Source: Legionella genomosp. 1
GTDB taxonomy: Bacteria; Pseudomonadota; Gammaproteobacteria; Legionellales; Legionellaceae
Length of the DNA: 9,002 bases
Assembly: GCA_945862275.1 (NCBI GenBank)
Contig: CAMAYA010000038.1
Location: forward strand, 1-9,002
Reading direction: 5' to 3'
Under the pieces are notes generated by a model. That model was not told the DNA's origin, searched no databases, and saw nothing but the letters and a program-made list of their open reading frames with translations. Below, in pieces: positions 1-6,839 of the stretch (its first letter is position 1; the number at the start of each line of letters is the position of its first letter). Made by a program: the position numbers and the translations under genes.

Positions 1-86
1 TCGAAGATAAAGATCTGAAGGAAAATGATACAGATAACGTCGTCAAACGTGCTGAGCCTCCATCGCTGTCAGGTGATGCGCTTTAG
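1..86 (+). CDS. ftsH: Probable 3' end of ftsH (AAA+ membrane protease), partial
   Basis: An open frame runs in from the left edge (codons start at base 3) and ends with TAG at 84-86, giving 27 residues. The peptide is hydrophilic, begins EDKDLKENDTDN and ends PPSLSGDAL. It has no catalytic motif, so the assignment rests on context. In many gammaproteobacteria ftsH lies immediately before folP and glmM, and FtsH proteins end in a poorly conserved, charged, disordered tail like this one. The frame overlaps the longest possible folP reading frame by 62 bases. It could also be chance open frame, because only 86 bases are visible. Confidence 0.55.
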   Translation, partial: EDKDLKENDTDNVVKRAEPPSLSGDAL

Positions 87-921
87 TGACGCGTCAGCCG
101 TGATGATGTACCGGCAGAAACCGCTAATCATGGGCGTATTGAATGCAACGCCCGACTCTTTTTCAGATGGCGGACGTTTTTTAAAACGCCAGGACGCCGC
201 CATTCGTGTTGAGAGAATGATTGCAGAGGGCGCCGATATTATTGATGTCGGCGGAGAATCGTCAAGACCCGGAGCGACTGAGGTTTCGTGTGCCGAAGAA
301 TTGGCCCGTGTTCTCCCCGTGATAGAATGCATTCGCGCGATCAGTGATATCTGTATCTCGATAGATACGCAGAAAGCCGATGTGATGAAAGCCGCGGTAC
401 TGGCTGGCGCTTCCTTCATTAATGATATTCACGCATTGCAGGGTAGGGGCGCACTGTCTGTTGCCTCCCAATTGGATGTTCCAGTGTGCATCATGCACAT
501 GCAGGGTTTGCCTGGCTTCATGCAAGCGAATCCCCATTATGCAAATAGTATCATTGATGAGATCAACCATTTTTTTGAGCAACGTATTCAGGCCTGCGTA
601 GATGCAGGGATTTCGCGTGAGCGGTTGATTTTAGATCCCGGTTTTGGTTTTGGTAAATCCGTTGAGCACAACCTGTCTCTTATGAACGGGATGGCGGCAT
701 TTCAACGGCATGGCTTGCCTTTATTGTTAGGCGTATCACGCAAAAGCACACTGGGTGCCATTACACATGCATCTGTGGGCGCGCGCGGTCCTGCGGGCAT
801 TGCATCGGCAGTCTTTGCAGCCCTTCAAGGGGTGCGAATCATAAGAACCCACGATGTGGGTGAAACAAATCAAGCCTTGCAAATGCTCGATGCAATTGTT
901 AGTGCACACAAGGACACATGA
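25..921 (+). CDS. folP: Dihydropteroate synthase
   Basis: The enzyme condenses 6-hydroxymethyl-dihydropterin pyrophosphate with p-aminobenzoate to give dihydropteroate in cytoplasmic folate synthesis; it is the sulfonamide target. Visible family motifs, numbered from the ATG at 25, are NATPDSFSDGG (40-50), GGESSRPGA (76-84), the SIDTQK strand (113-118), ND (133-134), MHMQG (157-161), DPGFGFGK (204-211), SRKS (238-241) and RTHD (274-277). This covers the whole TIM barrel with the pterin and pABA loops intact. The start is uncertain. ATG 25 gives 298 aa and has AAGGA only 2 bases upstream; ATG 76 gives 281 aa, close to the 282 aa of E. coli; ATG 103 gives 272 aa and still keeps all motifs. The stop at 919-921 abuts the glmM ATG, so translational coupling is likely. 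Confidence 0.96.
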   Translation: MIQITSSNVLSLHRCQVMRFSDASAVMMYRQKPLIMGVLNATPDSFSDGGRFLKRQDAAIRVERMIAEGADIIDVGGESSRPGATEVSCAEELARVLPVIECIRAISDICISIDTQKADVMKAAVLAGASFINDIHALQGRGALSVASQLDVPVCIMHMQGLPGFMQANPHYANSIIDEINHFFEQRIQACVDAGISRERLILDPGFGFGKSVEHNLSLMNGMAAFQRHGLPLLLGVSRKSTLGAITHASVGARGPAGIASAVFAALQGVRIIRTHDVGETNQALQMLDAIVSAHKDT

Positions 922-2298
922 ATGACACAACATCAAGATTTTGGAACATCACGTAAATATTTTGGAACAGATGGGATCCGCGGACACGTCGGCTCACCAC
1001 ACATTCACCCGGAGTTTATGCTAAAACTGGGGTGGGCCCTGGGTCGAGTGCTGGCGAATGGGCACCGTAAAAAAGTACTGATTGGGAAAGACACCCGTGT
1101 ATCCGGCTATATGTTGGAGTCGGCCCTAGAGGCGGGGTTATCGGCAGCGGGTGTTGACGTTCGATTGTTGGGCCCTATGCCTACGCCGGCGATTGCCTAT
1201 TTGACACAAACGTTGCGTGCTACGGCAGGCATTGTCATCAGTGCCTCCCATAATTCATTTGAAGACAATGGGATTAAATTTTTTTCAGCCGATGGCAGCA
1301 AATTGCCCGATAGCGTCGAGTTGGAAATTGAAGCCGAGATCGATAAAGAATTTAAAATCGTCTCCTCCGCTCATTTAGGCAAAGCCTCACGAATCAATGA
1401 TGCGCCAGGCCGTTATATTGAGTTTTGTAAATCAACCATACCTTCCATGACCCGTTTATCGGGTTTAAAGATCGTGGTTGACTGCGCACACGGCGCAACA
1501 TATCACATTGCTCCGAATGTGTTTATGGAGTTAGGTGCTGAGGTGATTGCTATCGGCGACAAGCCGGATGGGTTTAACATCAATCAAAACTGCGGTTCAA
1601 CGGCACCCGAAATGCTTCAGAAAAAAGTCCTGGAAACCGGTGCTGATATTGGTGTTGGATTGGACGGGGATGGTGACAGGCTGATTTTAGTTGATAAGAC
1701 GGGTCGATTTGTGAATGGTGATGAAATTATTTATATCATCGCAAAAGACCGCCATCAACGGGGTTTGTTGCATGGGGGCGTGGTGGGAACCCTCATGAGC
1801 AATTATGGTCTTGAAAAAGCATTGATGGCCATGAGCGTACCCTTCTTGCGCACACAGGTTGGCGATCGATATGTACTGGAAGCATTGAAGGCACACGATT
1901 GGAAGATCGGAGGCGAGTCATCTGGGCACATCGTCTGTCTGGATAAAACGACCACAGGCGATGGGATTGTTGCCGCTCTTCAAGTTCTGGCTATTATGGT
2001 CAAACAAGAAAAAACGCTTCAGGATTTGTCCGCAGGCATTGCTTTGTTGCCCCAGACATTGATTAACCTAAAAACAAAAAACGCAGCGATGCTGGTAACG
2101 GTCCCCCGCGTTATAGACGCTGTTAATGCGTTGAATGTCACATTAAAAGGCAATGGCCGTGTCTTATTGAGACCTTCTGGTACGGAACCGTTATTGCGAG
2201 TGATGGTTGAAGGGGACGACCCTTCCGTGGTTCAAAGGCATGCCAAGCAGCTCAGTGATGAAATTACCCACATTGAACAACAGATGAGTGTGGCTTAA
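922..2298 (+). CDS. glmM: Phosphoglucosamine mutase
   Basis: GlmM converts glucosamine-6-phosphate to glucosamine-1-phosphate, the step before GlmU on the way to UDP-GlcNAc for peptidoglycan and lipopolysaccharide. The 458-aa product (E. coli 445) has all four alpha-D-phosphohexomutase regions in order. The N-terminal YFGTDGIRG block is at about 14-22. The phospho-serine loop ISASHN has its catalytic Ser at 109. The Mg-binding loop DGDGDR is at 248-253. A GGESSGH sugar-binding motif follows, and the phosphate-binding RPSGTEP is at 417-423. The SASHN loop and the long N-terminal match favour GlmM over phosphomannomutase. The ATG follows the folP stop with no gap, so the two are surely cotranscribed. 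The gene ends 123 bases before rpsO; secG, its usual next neighbour, is absent here. Confidence 0.97.
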   Translation: MTQHQDFGTSRKYFGTDGIRGHVGSPHIHPEFMLKLGWALGRVLANGHRKKVLIGKDTRVSGYMLESALEAGLSAAGVDVRLLGPMPTPAIAYLTQTLRATAGIVISASHNSFEDNGIKFFSADGSKLPDSVELEIEAEIDKEFKIVSSAHLGKASRINDAPGRYIEFCKSTIPSMTRLSGLKIVVDCAHGATYHIAPNVFMELGAEVIAIGDKPDGFNINQNCGSTAPEMLQKKVLETGADIGVGLDGDGDRLILVDKTGRFVNGDEIIYIIAKDRHQRGLLHGGVVGTLMSNYGLEKALMAMSVPFLRTQVGDRYVLEALKAHDWKIGGESSGHIVCLDKTTTGDGIVAALQVLAIMVKQEKTLQDLSAGIALLPQTLINLKTKNAAMLVTVPRVIDAVNALNVTLKGNGRVLLRPSGTEPLLRVMVEGDDPSVVQRHAKQLSDEITHIEQQMSVA

Positions 2299-2315
2299 AA
2301 AACAATTAAAAAGGC

Positions 2316-2344
2316 TTGCTTCTGCAAAGATGCATTGGTAGAAT
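2316..2344 (+). promoter_or_regulatory. sigma70-type promoter for rpsO(-pnp)
   Basis: TTGCTT (2316-2321) and TAGAAT (2339-2344) are separated by exactly 17 bases, in the glmM-rpsO gap and about 70 bases upstream of the rpsO ATG. The -10 matches the consensus at five of six positions, the -35 at four. It implies that the ribosomal protein gene has its own promoter besides any readthrough from glmM. No T-tract terminator is seen between glmM and this promoter. Confidence 0.65.
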
Positions 2345-2372
2345 GTGAGCCTTAATTTGAGAACATCTATCT

Positions 2373-2411
2373 ACCCCTTAATGACTTAAAAACGGGGTTT
2401 ATTTATTGTCA
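2373..2411 (+). promoter_or_regulatory. Possible S15-type autoregulatory leader pseudoknot
   Basis: In the rpsO leader ACCCC (2373-2377) can pair with GGGGT (2394-2398). The loop word TGAC (2382-2385) can pair with GTCA (2408-2411), whose last base is the first base of the Shine-Dalgarno AGGAG (2411-2415). The two helices together form an H-type pseudoknot next to the ribosome binding site. In E. coli, S15 represses its own mRNA by stabilising a leader pseudoknot. The pairing is visible, but function is inferred and the second helix is only 4 bp. Confidence 0.35.
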
Positions 2412-2421
2412 GGAGCAAACA

Positions 2422-2697
2422 ATGTCGCTATCCAGCGTGCAAAAAGCAGAAATCATCAATGAATTTAAGCGGGCCGATCAAGATACGGGTTCCCCTGAAG
2501 TTCAAGTGTCTTTGATGACCGGTCGTATTAAATATTTGACCGAACATTTTAAAGAACACAAAAAAGACTTTCATTCACGCCGTGGTTTGCAAGAATTGGT
2601 TAACAAGCGTCGTAAATTATTGAAATATTTAAAAAGAAATGATCAGTCACGTTATTCAACGTTGATTCAAAGTCTTGGGTTGAGAGACTCTTATTGA
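2422..2697 (+). CDS. rpsO: 30S ribosomal protein S15
   Basis: S15 is a primary 16S rRNA-binding protein of the small subunit platform. The 91-aa product (E. coli 89) begins MSLS and keeps the family core: DTGSPEVQV (about 21-29), the HFKEHKKDFHSRRGL block that contacts 16S rRNA (about 42-56), RRKLLKYLK (about 63-71) and a C-terminal SRYSTLIQSLGLR. The start is fixed by the Shine-Dalgarno AGGAG at 2411-2415, six bases before ATG. A strong terminator follows 62 bases after the stop, and then pnp, the same rpsO-pnp pairing as in E. coli. Confidence 0.98.
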   Translation: MSLSSVQKAEIINEFKRADQDTGSPEVQVSLMTGRIKYLTEHFKEHKKDFHSRRGLQELVNKRRKLLKYLKRNDQSRYSTLIQSLGLRDSY

Positions 2698-2759
2698 TTC
2701 GCACATTTTTGATTATCAAAATCATCCTTGATGGCGCTGATTTGATAAATACCTGATCC

Positions 2760-2791
2760 AAAAAAAGGCGCAATTAAATGCGCCTTTTTTT
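2760..2791. terminator. Intrinsic terminator after rpsO, symmetric
   Basis: GGCGCA (2767-2772) and TGCGCC (2779-2784) form a 6-bp GC-rich stem around a 6-base loop. Seven A (2760-2766) and seven T (2785-2791) flank it, extending the stem to about 13 bp. The run of T on the right makes it a classic Rho-independent terminator for rpsO; the A-run would also serve the opposite strand. In E. coli too an rpsO terminator with partial readthrough lies before pnp. Confidence 0.85.
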
Positions 2792-2840
2792 ATTCCCGAT
2801 ACTGAAGTTGGTATCCTTATCTAAATATGGGGTAATTTTC

Positions 2841-4961
2841 ATGGCTAAAATCACCAAAACAATCCAGTTGGGCGAACAGACCTTAATACTTGAGACGGGC
2901 GAAATAGCAAGACAAGCAGACGGTGCAATTTTTGCCAGCATGAATGGCACGCAAGTTCTCGTGACCGTTGTGGGCCGAAAAGAAGGCGCTGAAAATAACA
3001 GCTTTTTCCCCTTGACTGTCGACTACCTGGAAAAAACATACGCGGCTGGTAAAATCCCCGGTGGTTTTAAAAAACGGGAAGGCGCGCCAAGTGAGCACGA
3101 AACATTAACCTCCCGCTTGATTGATAGGCCCTTGCGTCCTTTGTTTCCTGATAATTTTAATAATGAAGTGCAAATCATTGCAACGGTGATGTCCTTAAAT
3201 CCAGACGTGTCAGCAGACATTGTTGCCATGATTGGTGCTTCAGCCGCGTTAGCTATTTCAGGCATTCCTTTTCAAGGCCCTATTGGCGGCGTTCGGGTTG
3301 GATATAAAGACGGCATTTATTTGTTAAATCCCGGTCCGAAAGAGTTGGTGGAGTCAGCCCTTGATTTAATCGTTGCAGGAACGGATGAAGCCATTTTGAT
3401 GGTCGAGTCTGAAGCAAAAGAATTAAGCGAAGATGTCATGCTAGGTGCCATTTCGTTTGGGCATGAGATGATCAAAGGGATCACCAAGGTCATTAAAGAA
3501 TTGGCCGCCGAAGTAGGCAAGCCTGTTTGGAATTGGTCAGCACCTGAAGTGGATGCAACCCTTGCAGCACGAATAGAAGCGCTAGCAACACCCGCCGTTA
3601 CAGCCGCTTATTTGCTCAAAGATAAACAACAACGTTACCAACGTTTGGGCGAATGCCGTCAAGAACTGATGGACACGCTACTGGCTGAGTGTTGTGATCT
3701 GGATCGGAAGGCGGCTTCTAACCTCATGAGCGCGCTTGAAAAAAATATCGTGCGTAACCGTATTCTGGATGGCGAACCTCGCATTGACGGACGCGACCAA
3801 AAAACAGTACGTCCCATCGCTATTCGTACGGGCTTGCTCGATTGCGCACACGGTTCAGCACTGTTTACTCGCGGCGAAACACAGGCGATTGTAGCGGTAA
3901 CCCTAGGCAATGATCGTGATGCACAATTGCTAGATAAATTGGATGGTGTCGTTAAAGACCGCTTTATGCTGCATTACAACTTCCCTCCATTTTCTGTAGG
4001 CGAAACAGGCCGGGTAGGCAGTCCTAAACGCCGTGAAATTGGCCACGGCAAACTGGCACGCCGTAGCATGATGGCGGTGTTACCGACCACCGAAGCATTC
4101 CCTTATGTGTTGCGCATTGTGTCAGAAATCACCGAATCCAATGGCTCAAGCTCAATGGCAACTGTGTGTGGAACCAGTTTGGCATTGATGGACGCAGGTG
4201 TACCTTTAAAATCACCCGTGGCAGGCGTTGCAATGGGGCTGATTAAAGAAGGCAATCGCTTCGCTGTATTGACCGACATTTTGGGTGATGAAGATCACTT
4301 AGGTGACATGGACTTTAAAGTAGCAGGCACCGACCAAGGTATTACGGCACTGCAAATGGACATTAAAATCACGGGCATTACCCACGACATCATGGAACAA
4401 GCGCTCGAACAAGCGCTGGCTGGCCGAACGCATATCTTAGGCGTGATGAACAATGCGTTGGCTGAACACCGTGGTGAATTATCACAACATGCACCTCGAA
4501 TTGTCACCATGAATGTGCCTGAAGATAAAATTCGCACGATCATTGGCAAAGGTGGTGCTACCATCAAAGGGTTGATTGAAAGCACAGGCGTATCCATTGA
4601 CGTCAACGATGCAGGCGTCGTGCAATTGTTTTCGCCTAACATGGATGCATTGGAAGATGCACAACGCCAAATCAAAGCATTGATTGCAGACGTTGAAGTA
4701 GGCCAAACCTACCGCGGCAAGGTCAGCAAAATCGTCGAGTTCGGCGCGTTTATTAACCTGCTACCGGGTAAAGATGGTTTGCTGCATATTTCACAAATTT
4801 GTGCCGAACGGTCGCAAAAAGTGGAAGACATCATTCAAGAAGGCCAGGAAATTGAAGTCTTCGTAGCCGGTGTTGACAAACAAGGCCGCGTGAAACTTGA
4901 GTGGAAAGACAAACCAGGTGCTGCAATAACAGCGTCTACAGAAGAGACCTCAGCAGAGTAA
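2841..4961 (+). CDS. pnp: Polyribonucleotide nucleotidyltransferase (PNPase)
   Basis: PNPase degrades RNA 3' to 5' by phosphorolysis and can add tails; it acts as a trimer and joins the RNA degradosome. The 706-aa product (E. coli 711) shows two RNase PH domains (about 5-230 and 310-545) with an alpha-helical linker. The catalytic aspartates equivalent to E. coli D486 and D492 are D483 (GDED) and D489 (GDMD). A KH domain carries IIGKGG (567-572). An S1 domain runs from about 620 to 690 (FGAFINLLPGKDGLLHISQI), followed by a short tail rich in T, S and E. I chose ATG 2841, preceded by GGGG at 2829-2832. An in-frame ATG at 2778 lies inside the rpsO terminator and adds 21 residues not found in the family. 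Confidence 0.97.
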   Translation: MAKITKTIQLGEQTLILETGEIARQADGAIFASMNGTQVLVTVVGRKEGAENNSFFPLTVDYLEKTYAAGKIPGGFKKREGAPSEHETLTSRLIDRPLRPLFPDNFNNEVQIIATVMSLNPDVSADIVAMIGASAALAISGIPFQGPIGGVRVGYKDGIYLLNPGPKELVESALDLIVAGTDEAILMVESEAKELSEDVMLGAISFGHEMIKGITKVIKELAAEVGKPVWNWSAPEVDATLAARIEALATPAVTAAYLLKDKQQRYQRLGECRQELMDTLLAECCDLDRKAASNLMSALEKNIVRNRILDGEPRIDGRDQKTVRPIAIRTGLLDCAHGSALFTRGETQAIVAVTLGNDRDAQLLDKLDGVVKDRFMLHYNFPPFSVGETGRVGSPKRREIGHGKLARRSMMAVLPTTEAFPYVLRIVSEITESNGSSSMATVCGTSLALMDAGVPLKSPVAGVAMGLIKEGNRFAVLTDILGDEDHLGDMDFKVAGTDQGITALQMDIKITGITHDIMEQALEQALAGRTHILGVMNNALAEHRGELSQHAPRIVTMNVPEDKIRTIIGKGGATIKGLIESTGVSIDVNDAGVVQLFSPNMDALEDAQRQIKALIADVEVGQTYRGKVSKIVEFGAFINLLPGKDGLLHISQICAERSQKVEDIIQEGQEIEVFVAGVDKQGRVKLEWKDKPGAAITASTEETSAE

Positions 4962-4973
4962 GTTGCTATTCTC

Positions 4974-5000
4974 CCCCTTCTCCCGTTACGGGAGAAGGGG
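4974..5000. repeat. 27-bp perfect palindrome after pnp (REP-like or terminator stem)
   Basis: Twelve bases (4974-4985) are the exact reverse complement of 4989-5000, with a TTA loop. The arm reads CCCCTTCTCCCG. The stem is long and GC-rich, begins 12 bases after the pnp stop and would protect or end the transcript, but it is not followed by a T-tract (CCCGCATATG follows). This fits a dispersed extragenic palindrome at least as well as a Rho-independent terminator. Copy number cannot be judged from one window. Confidence 0.6.
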
Positions 5001-5009
5001 CCCGCATAT

Positions 5010-5192
5010 GTGAAATCAGATTGTACTTGTAGAGACATTCAAATTGATCCAGAAAAATTTAAAGAGCAGCTTCTAACAATCAATCATACGTTGGACATAG
5101 TGGCAGAACCGATGTTCTTCGATTTGAAGAGCATGAAAATAAATTCACTAATTGAGTTAAGCACCCCACATACAATCAACTGCTCCCACTAA
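5010..5192 (+). CDS. Doubtful small ORF, hypothetical protein
   Basis: A 60-codon frame begins at GTG 5010 and ends at TAA 5190-5192. The product starts MKSDCTCRDIQIDPEKFKEQ and has no recognisable domain, signal peptide or membrane segment. Purine-rich GGAGAAGGGG (4991-5000), which is the right arm of the palindrome, lies about 10 bases upstream and could act as a ribosome binding site, but would be locked in the stem. A weak hairpin with a T-run follows at 5202-5223. It could be a remnant of a longer gene or chance open frame in an intergenic gap; I do not recognise it. Confidence 0.2.
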   Translation: MKSDCTCRDIQIDPEKFKEQLLTINHTLDIVAEPMFFDLKSMKINSLIELSTPHTINCSH

Positions 5193-5201
5193 GCCGCCAT
5201 G

Positions 5202-5223
5202 ATGTAATGTGATTTACATTTTT
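5202..5223 (+). terminator. Weak hairpin plus T-run, possible terminator
   Basis: ATGTAA (5202-5207) pairs with TTACAT (5214-5219) around a 6-base loop, and the T-run reaches 5223. The stem is short and AT-rich, so termination would be inefficient. It lies between the + strand pnp/small ORF and the convergent folE, where a terminator is expected. Confidence 0.3.
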
Positions 5224-5232
5224 GGTGAGCAC

Positions 5233-5772
5233 TCATCGAATTAAGTTCAAAAACTCCATGCGACTAGCAGGATTATCACGCATCTCCCCTAACATGACCG
5301 ACGTGGTCATGACAGAGCTTTGTTTTTCTACGCCACGCATCATCATGCACATGTGCTGTGCTTCCATGACAACAGCGACACCACGTGCCTCGGTAATGTC
5401 AGCAATACATTGCGCTATCTCGGTGGTTAGGCGCTCTTGAATTTGCAAACGGCGTGCAAAAAAGTCCACCATTCGCGCGATTTTAGAAAGCCCAAGTACA
5501 CGGCCGTTCGGCAGATAGCCGATATGGCATTTGCCTAAAAAGGGAAGCAGATGATGCTCGCACATCGAATACATCTCAATGCCTTTTACAATGACCATTT
5601 CATTCATGTCTGATTCAAACAGTGCGCCATTGATGATGTCGTCTAGGCTTTCATGATATCCTTTTGTCAGGTAGCGAAAAGCATTGGCAGCGCGCTCAGG
5701 CGTATCACGCAGGCCTTCCCGATGAATGTCCTCACCAATGCCGATTAATATTTGCTTAAATGATTCTTGCAT
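5233..5772 (-). CDS. folE: GTP cyclohydrolase I
   Basis: FolE turns GTP into 7,8-dihydroneopterin triphosphate, the first committed step of folate (and tetrahydrobiopterin or queuosine precursor) synthesis. The 179-aa product has the family's zinc site, C71 and H74 in YSMCEHHLLPF and C142 in EAQHMCMMMRG. It also has the GLSKIARMVDFFARR (94-108) and QERLTTEIA (112-120) motifs and the C-terminal block MTTSVMLGEMR. The frame is open up to 5880, but the added residues overlap hinT and are not FolE-like. ATG at 5772-5770 is preceded by AAAAGG about 9 bases away, so I start there. It is somewhat short for the family (usually about 185-220 aa), the difference being in the variable N-terminus. It lies 28 bases after hinT and is probably cotranscribed with it. 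Confidence 0.95.
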   Translation of the reverse strand: MQESFKQILIGIGEDIHREGLRDTPERAANAFRYLTKGYHESLDDIINGALFESDMNEMVIVKGIEMYSMCEHHLLPFLGKCHIGYLPNGRVLGLSKIARMVDFFARRLQIQERLTTEIAQCIADITEARGVAVVMEAQHMCMMMRGVEKQSSVMTTSVMLGEMRDNPASRMEFLNLIR

Positions 5773-5800
5773 TTGAGTAAACCTTTTAAAAAAGAGTGTG

Positions 5801-6142
5801 TTAGCCGGGTGGCCATGCCATTTGGCGCCCAGCCAGAATATGTAAGTGAATGTGCTGCACGGTTTGCCCTCCATCGGCATTCACATTAAAAACCAGCCGA
5901 TAGCCCGCATCGTTGAAGCCTTCTGTTAAAGCCAGATTTTTTGCGGTCAAAACCATGCGGCCTAATAACGATTCATCCTGTGTATCTGTGTCGTTGATGG
6001 TGTCGATATGGCGTTTCGGTATCACAAGAATATGAGCAGGCGCTTGTGGATTGACGTCACGAAAGGCCAATATGTCGTCGTCTTCAAACACGGTAACCGC
6101 CGGAATATCGCCTTTGACTATTTTGCAAAACAAGCAATGCAT
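5801..6142 (-). CDS. hinT: HIT-family purine nucleoside phosphoramidase (HinT-like)
   Basis: This is a 113-aa histidine-triad protein of the HINT branch, which hydrolyses adenosine 5'-phosphoramidates and aminoacyl-AMP-type compounds. It starts MHCLFCKIVKGDIPA with the CxxC pair (C3, C6) seen in many zinc-containing HINT proteins. It continues with FEDDDILAFRDVNPQAPAHILVIPKRH (19-45) and ends with the triad QHIHLHILAGRQM, whose histidines are H97, H99 and H101; H99 would be the nucleophile by family analogy. The length matches E. coli HinT (119 aa). No clear Shine-Dalgarno precedes the only plausible ATG. It is the first gene of a minus-strand pair with folE and is divergent from ppa. Confidence 0.93.
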   Translation of the reverse strand: MHCLFCKIVKGDIPAVTVFEDDDILAFRDVNPQAPAHILVIPKRHIDTINDTDTQDESLLGRMVLTAKNLALTEGFNDAGYRLVFNVNADGGQTVQHIHLHILAGRQMAWPPG

Positions 6143-6176
6143 GTGGGGTTCACGGGGTTATTCAATCGTATCTCTT

Positions 6177-6182
6177 ATTATA
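6177..6182 (-). promoter_or_regulatory. -10 element, probable hinT-folE promoter
   Basis: A perfect TATAAT reads on the minus strand at 6182-6177, 35 bases upstream of the hinT ATG. No good -35 lies at 16-18 bases; the nearest TTG-type hexamer (TTGCTG) is at 20 bases. The position in the 111-base hinT/ppa divergent gap is right for a promoter, but the assignment is tentative. Confidence 0.35.
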
Positions 6183-6191
6183 CGCGGATTT

Positions 6192-6220
6192 TTGCCTTTT
6201 AGCAGCAAATTAAGCATACT
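6192..6220 (+). promoter_or_regulatory. Candidate ppa promoter
   Basis: TTGCCT (6192-6197) and CATACT (6215-6220) lie 17 bases apart, 34 bases before the ppa ATG. Each matches the sigma70 consensus at about four of six positions. It is the best-placed candidate in the short gap. Confidence 0.35.
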
Positions 6221-6253
6221 ATCCTGACGTTAAAATAGCCTAGGGGTTTAAGC

Positions 6254-6787
6254 ATGAGTTTGATGAATATTAAGAGTGGGCGTGATCTGCCCAATGAAAT
6301 CAACGTGATCATTGAAATTCCAATGAATGGTGAGCCGGTTAAATACGAAGTGGATAAAGAATCAGGTGCTTTATTGGTAGATCGATTCATGACAACAGCC
6401 ATGTTTTACCCTACCAACTACGGGTACGTTCCGCAAACGTTGTCAGAAGATGGGGATCCCGTAGACGTATTGGTTGTAACGCCTACACCCTTGATCAGTG
6501 GTTCTGTGGTTCGCTGCCGCGTGGTGGGCATGTTGAAAATGACGGATGAGGCGGGAGTGGATGCTAAATTGCTGGCAGTCCCCATTAGTAAACTGAGCAA
6601 AATGTATGAAAACGTGCATACATATGAAGACTTGCCACGGCCATTGTTGATGTCTTTAGAGCATTTTTTCCAACATTACAAAGATTTGGAAGAAGGCAAA
6701 TGGGTGAAGGTAGAAGGCTGGGAAGGCGTCGACGCCGCTCACCATGAAATCTTGTCGGGTGTGGAACGGTATCAGGAAACAAAATAA
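6254..6787 (+). CDS. ppa: Inorganic pyrophosphatase (family I)
   Basis: Ppa hydrolyses pyrophosphate to phosphate in the cytoplasm and so drives nucleic acid, protein and cofactor synthesis forward. The 177-aa product aligns along its whole length with the 176-aa E. coli enzyme. Landmarks are IEIPMNGEPVKYEVDKESGAL (20-40), FYPTNYGYVPQTL (51-63), the metal-binding signature DGDPVDV (D66, D68, D71), D103 in the KMTDEAGVDAK block, and HYKDLEEGKWVKVEGW near the C-terminus. All acidic metal ligands are present. The start is set by AGGGG (6242-6246), seven bases before ATG. It is monocistronic by appearance, with a hairpin straight after the stop. Confidence 0.97.
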   Translation: MSLMNIKSGRDLPNEINVIIEIPMNGEPVKYEVDKESGALLVDRFMTTAMFYPTNYGYVPQTLSEDGDPVDVLVVTPTPLISGSVVRCRVVGMLKMTDEAGVDAKLLAVPISKLSKMYENVHTYEDLPRPLLMSLEHFFQHYKDLEEGKWVKVEGWEGVDAAHHEILSGVERYQETK

Positions 6788-6791
6788 GTAA

Positions 6792-6819
6792 AATGGGCGG
6801 GATATTTATTCCGCCCATT
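6792..6819. terminator. Hairpin between convergent ppa and the HdeD-like gene
   Basis: AATGGGCGG (6792-6800) is the exact reverse complement of CCGCCCATT (6811-6819), with a 10-base loop that can add two more pairs, one of them G-U. On the minus strand the stem is followed by a T-rich stretch (TTTTACTTATTTT), so it best terminates the HdeD-like gene. On the + strand no T-run follows and it would be a weaker end for ppa. Confidence 0.6.
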
Positions 6820-6839
6820 GGATTTAAAATAACAGTGGG

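Noticed and set aside
2311..2353. Hairpin AAGGCT (2311-2316) with AGCCTT (2348-2353) as a glmM terminator
   Set aside because: The loop is 31 bases, no T-run follows and it contains the rpsO promoter, so it is not convincing as a terminator.
2778..2840. 21-residue N-terminal extension of PNPase from ATG 2778
   Set aside because: The ATG is in the loop and right arm of the rpsO terminator, has no ribosome binding site, and the residues match nothing in PNPase N-termini; ATG 2841 gives the family start.
4295..4675. 126-codon antisense frame within pnp
   Set aside because: It lies wholly opposite a well-conserved coding region and has no recognisable domain; it is a codon-usage shadow.
5773..5880. 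36-residue extension of FolE from ATG 5880
   Set aside because: It overlaps the conserved C-terminus of hinT in another frame and is not FolE-like; ATG 5772 has AAAAGG at good spacing.
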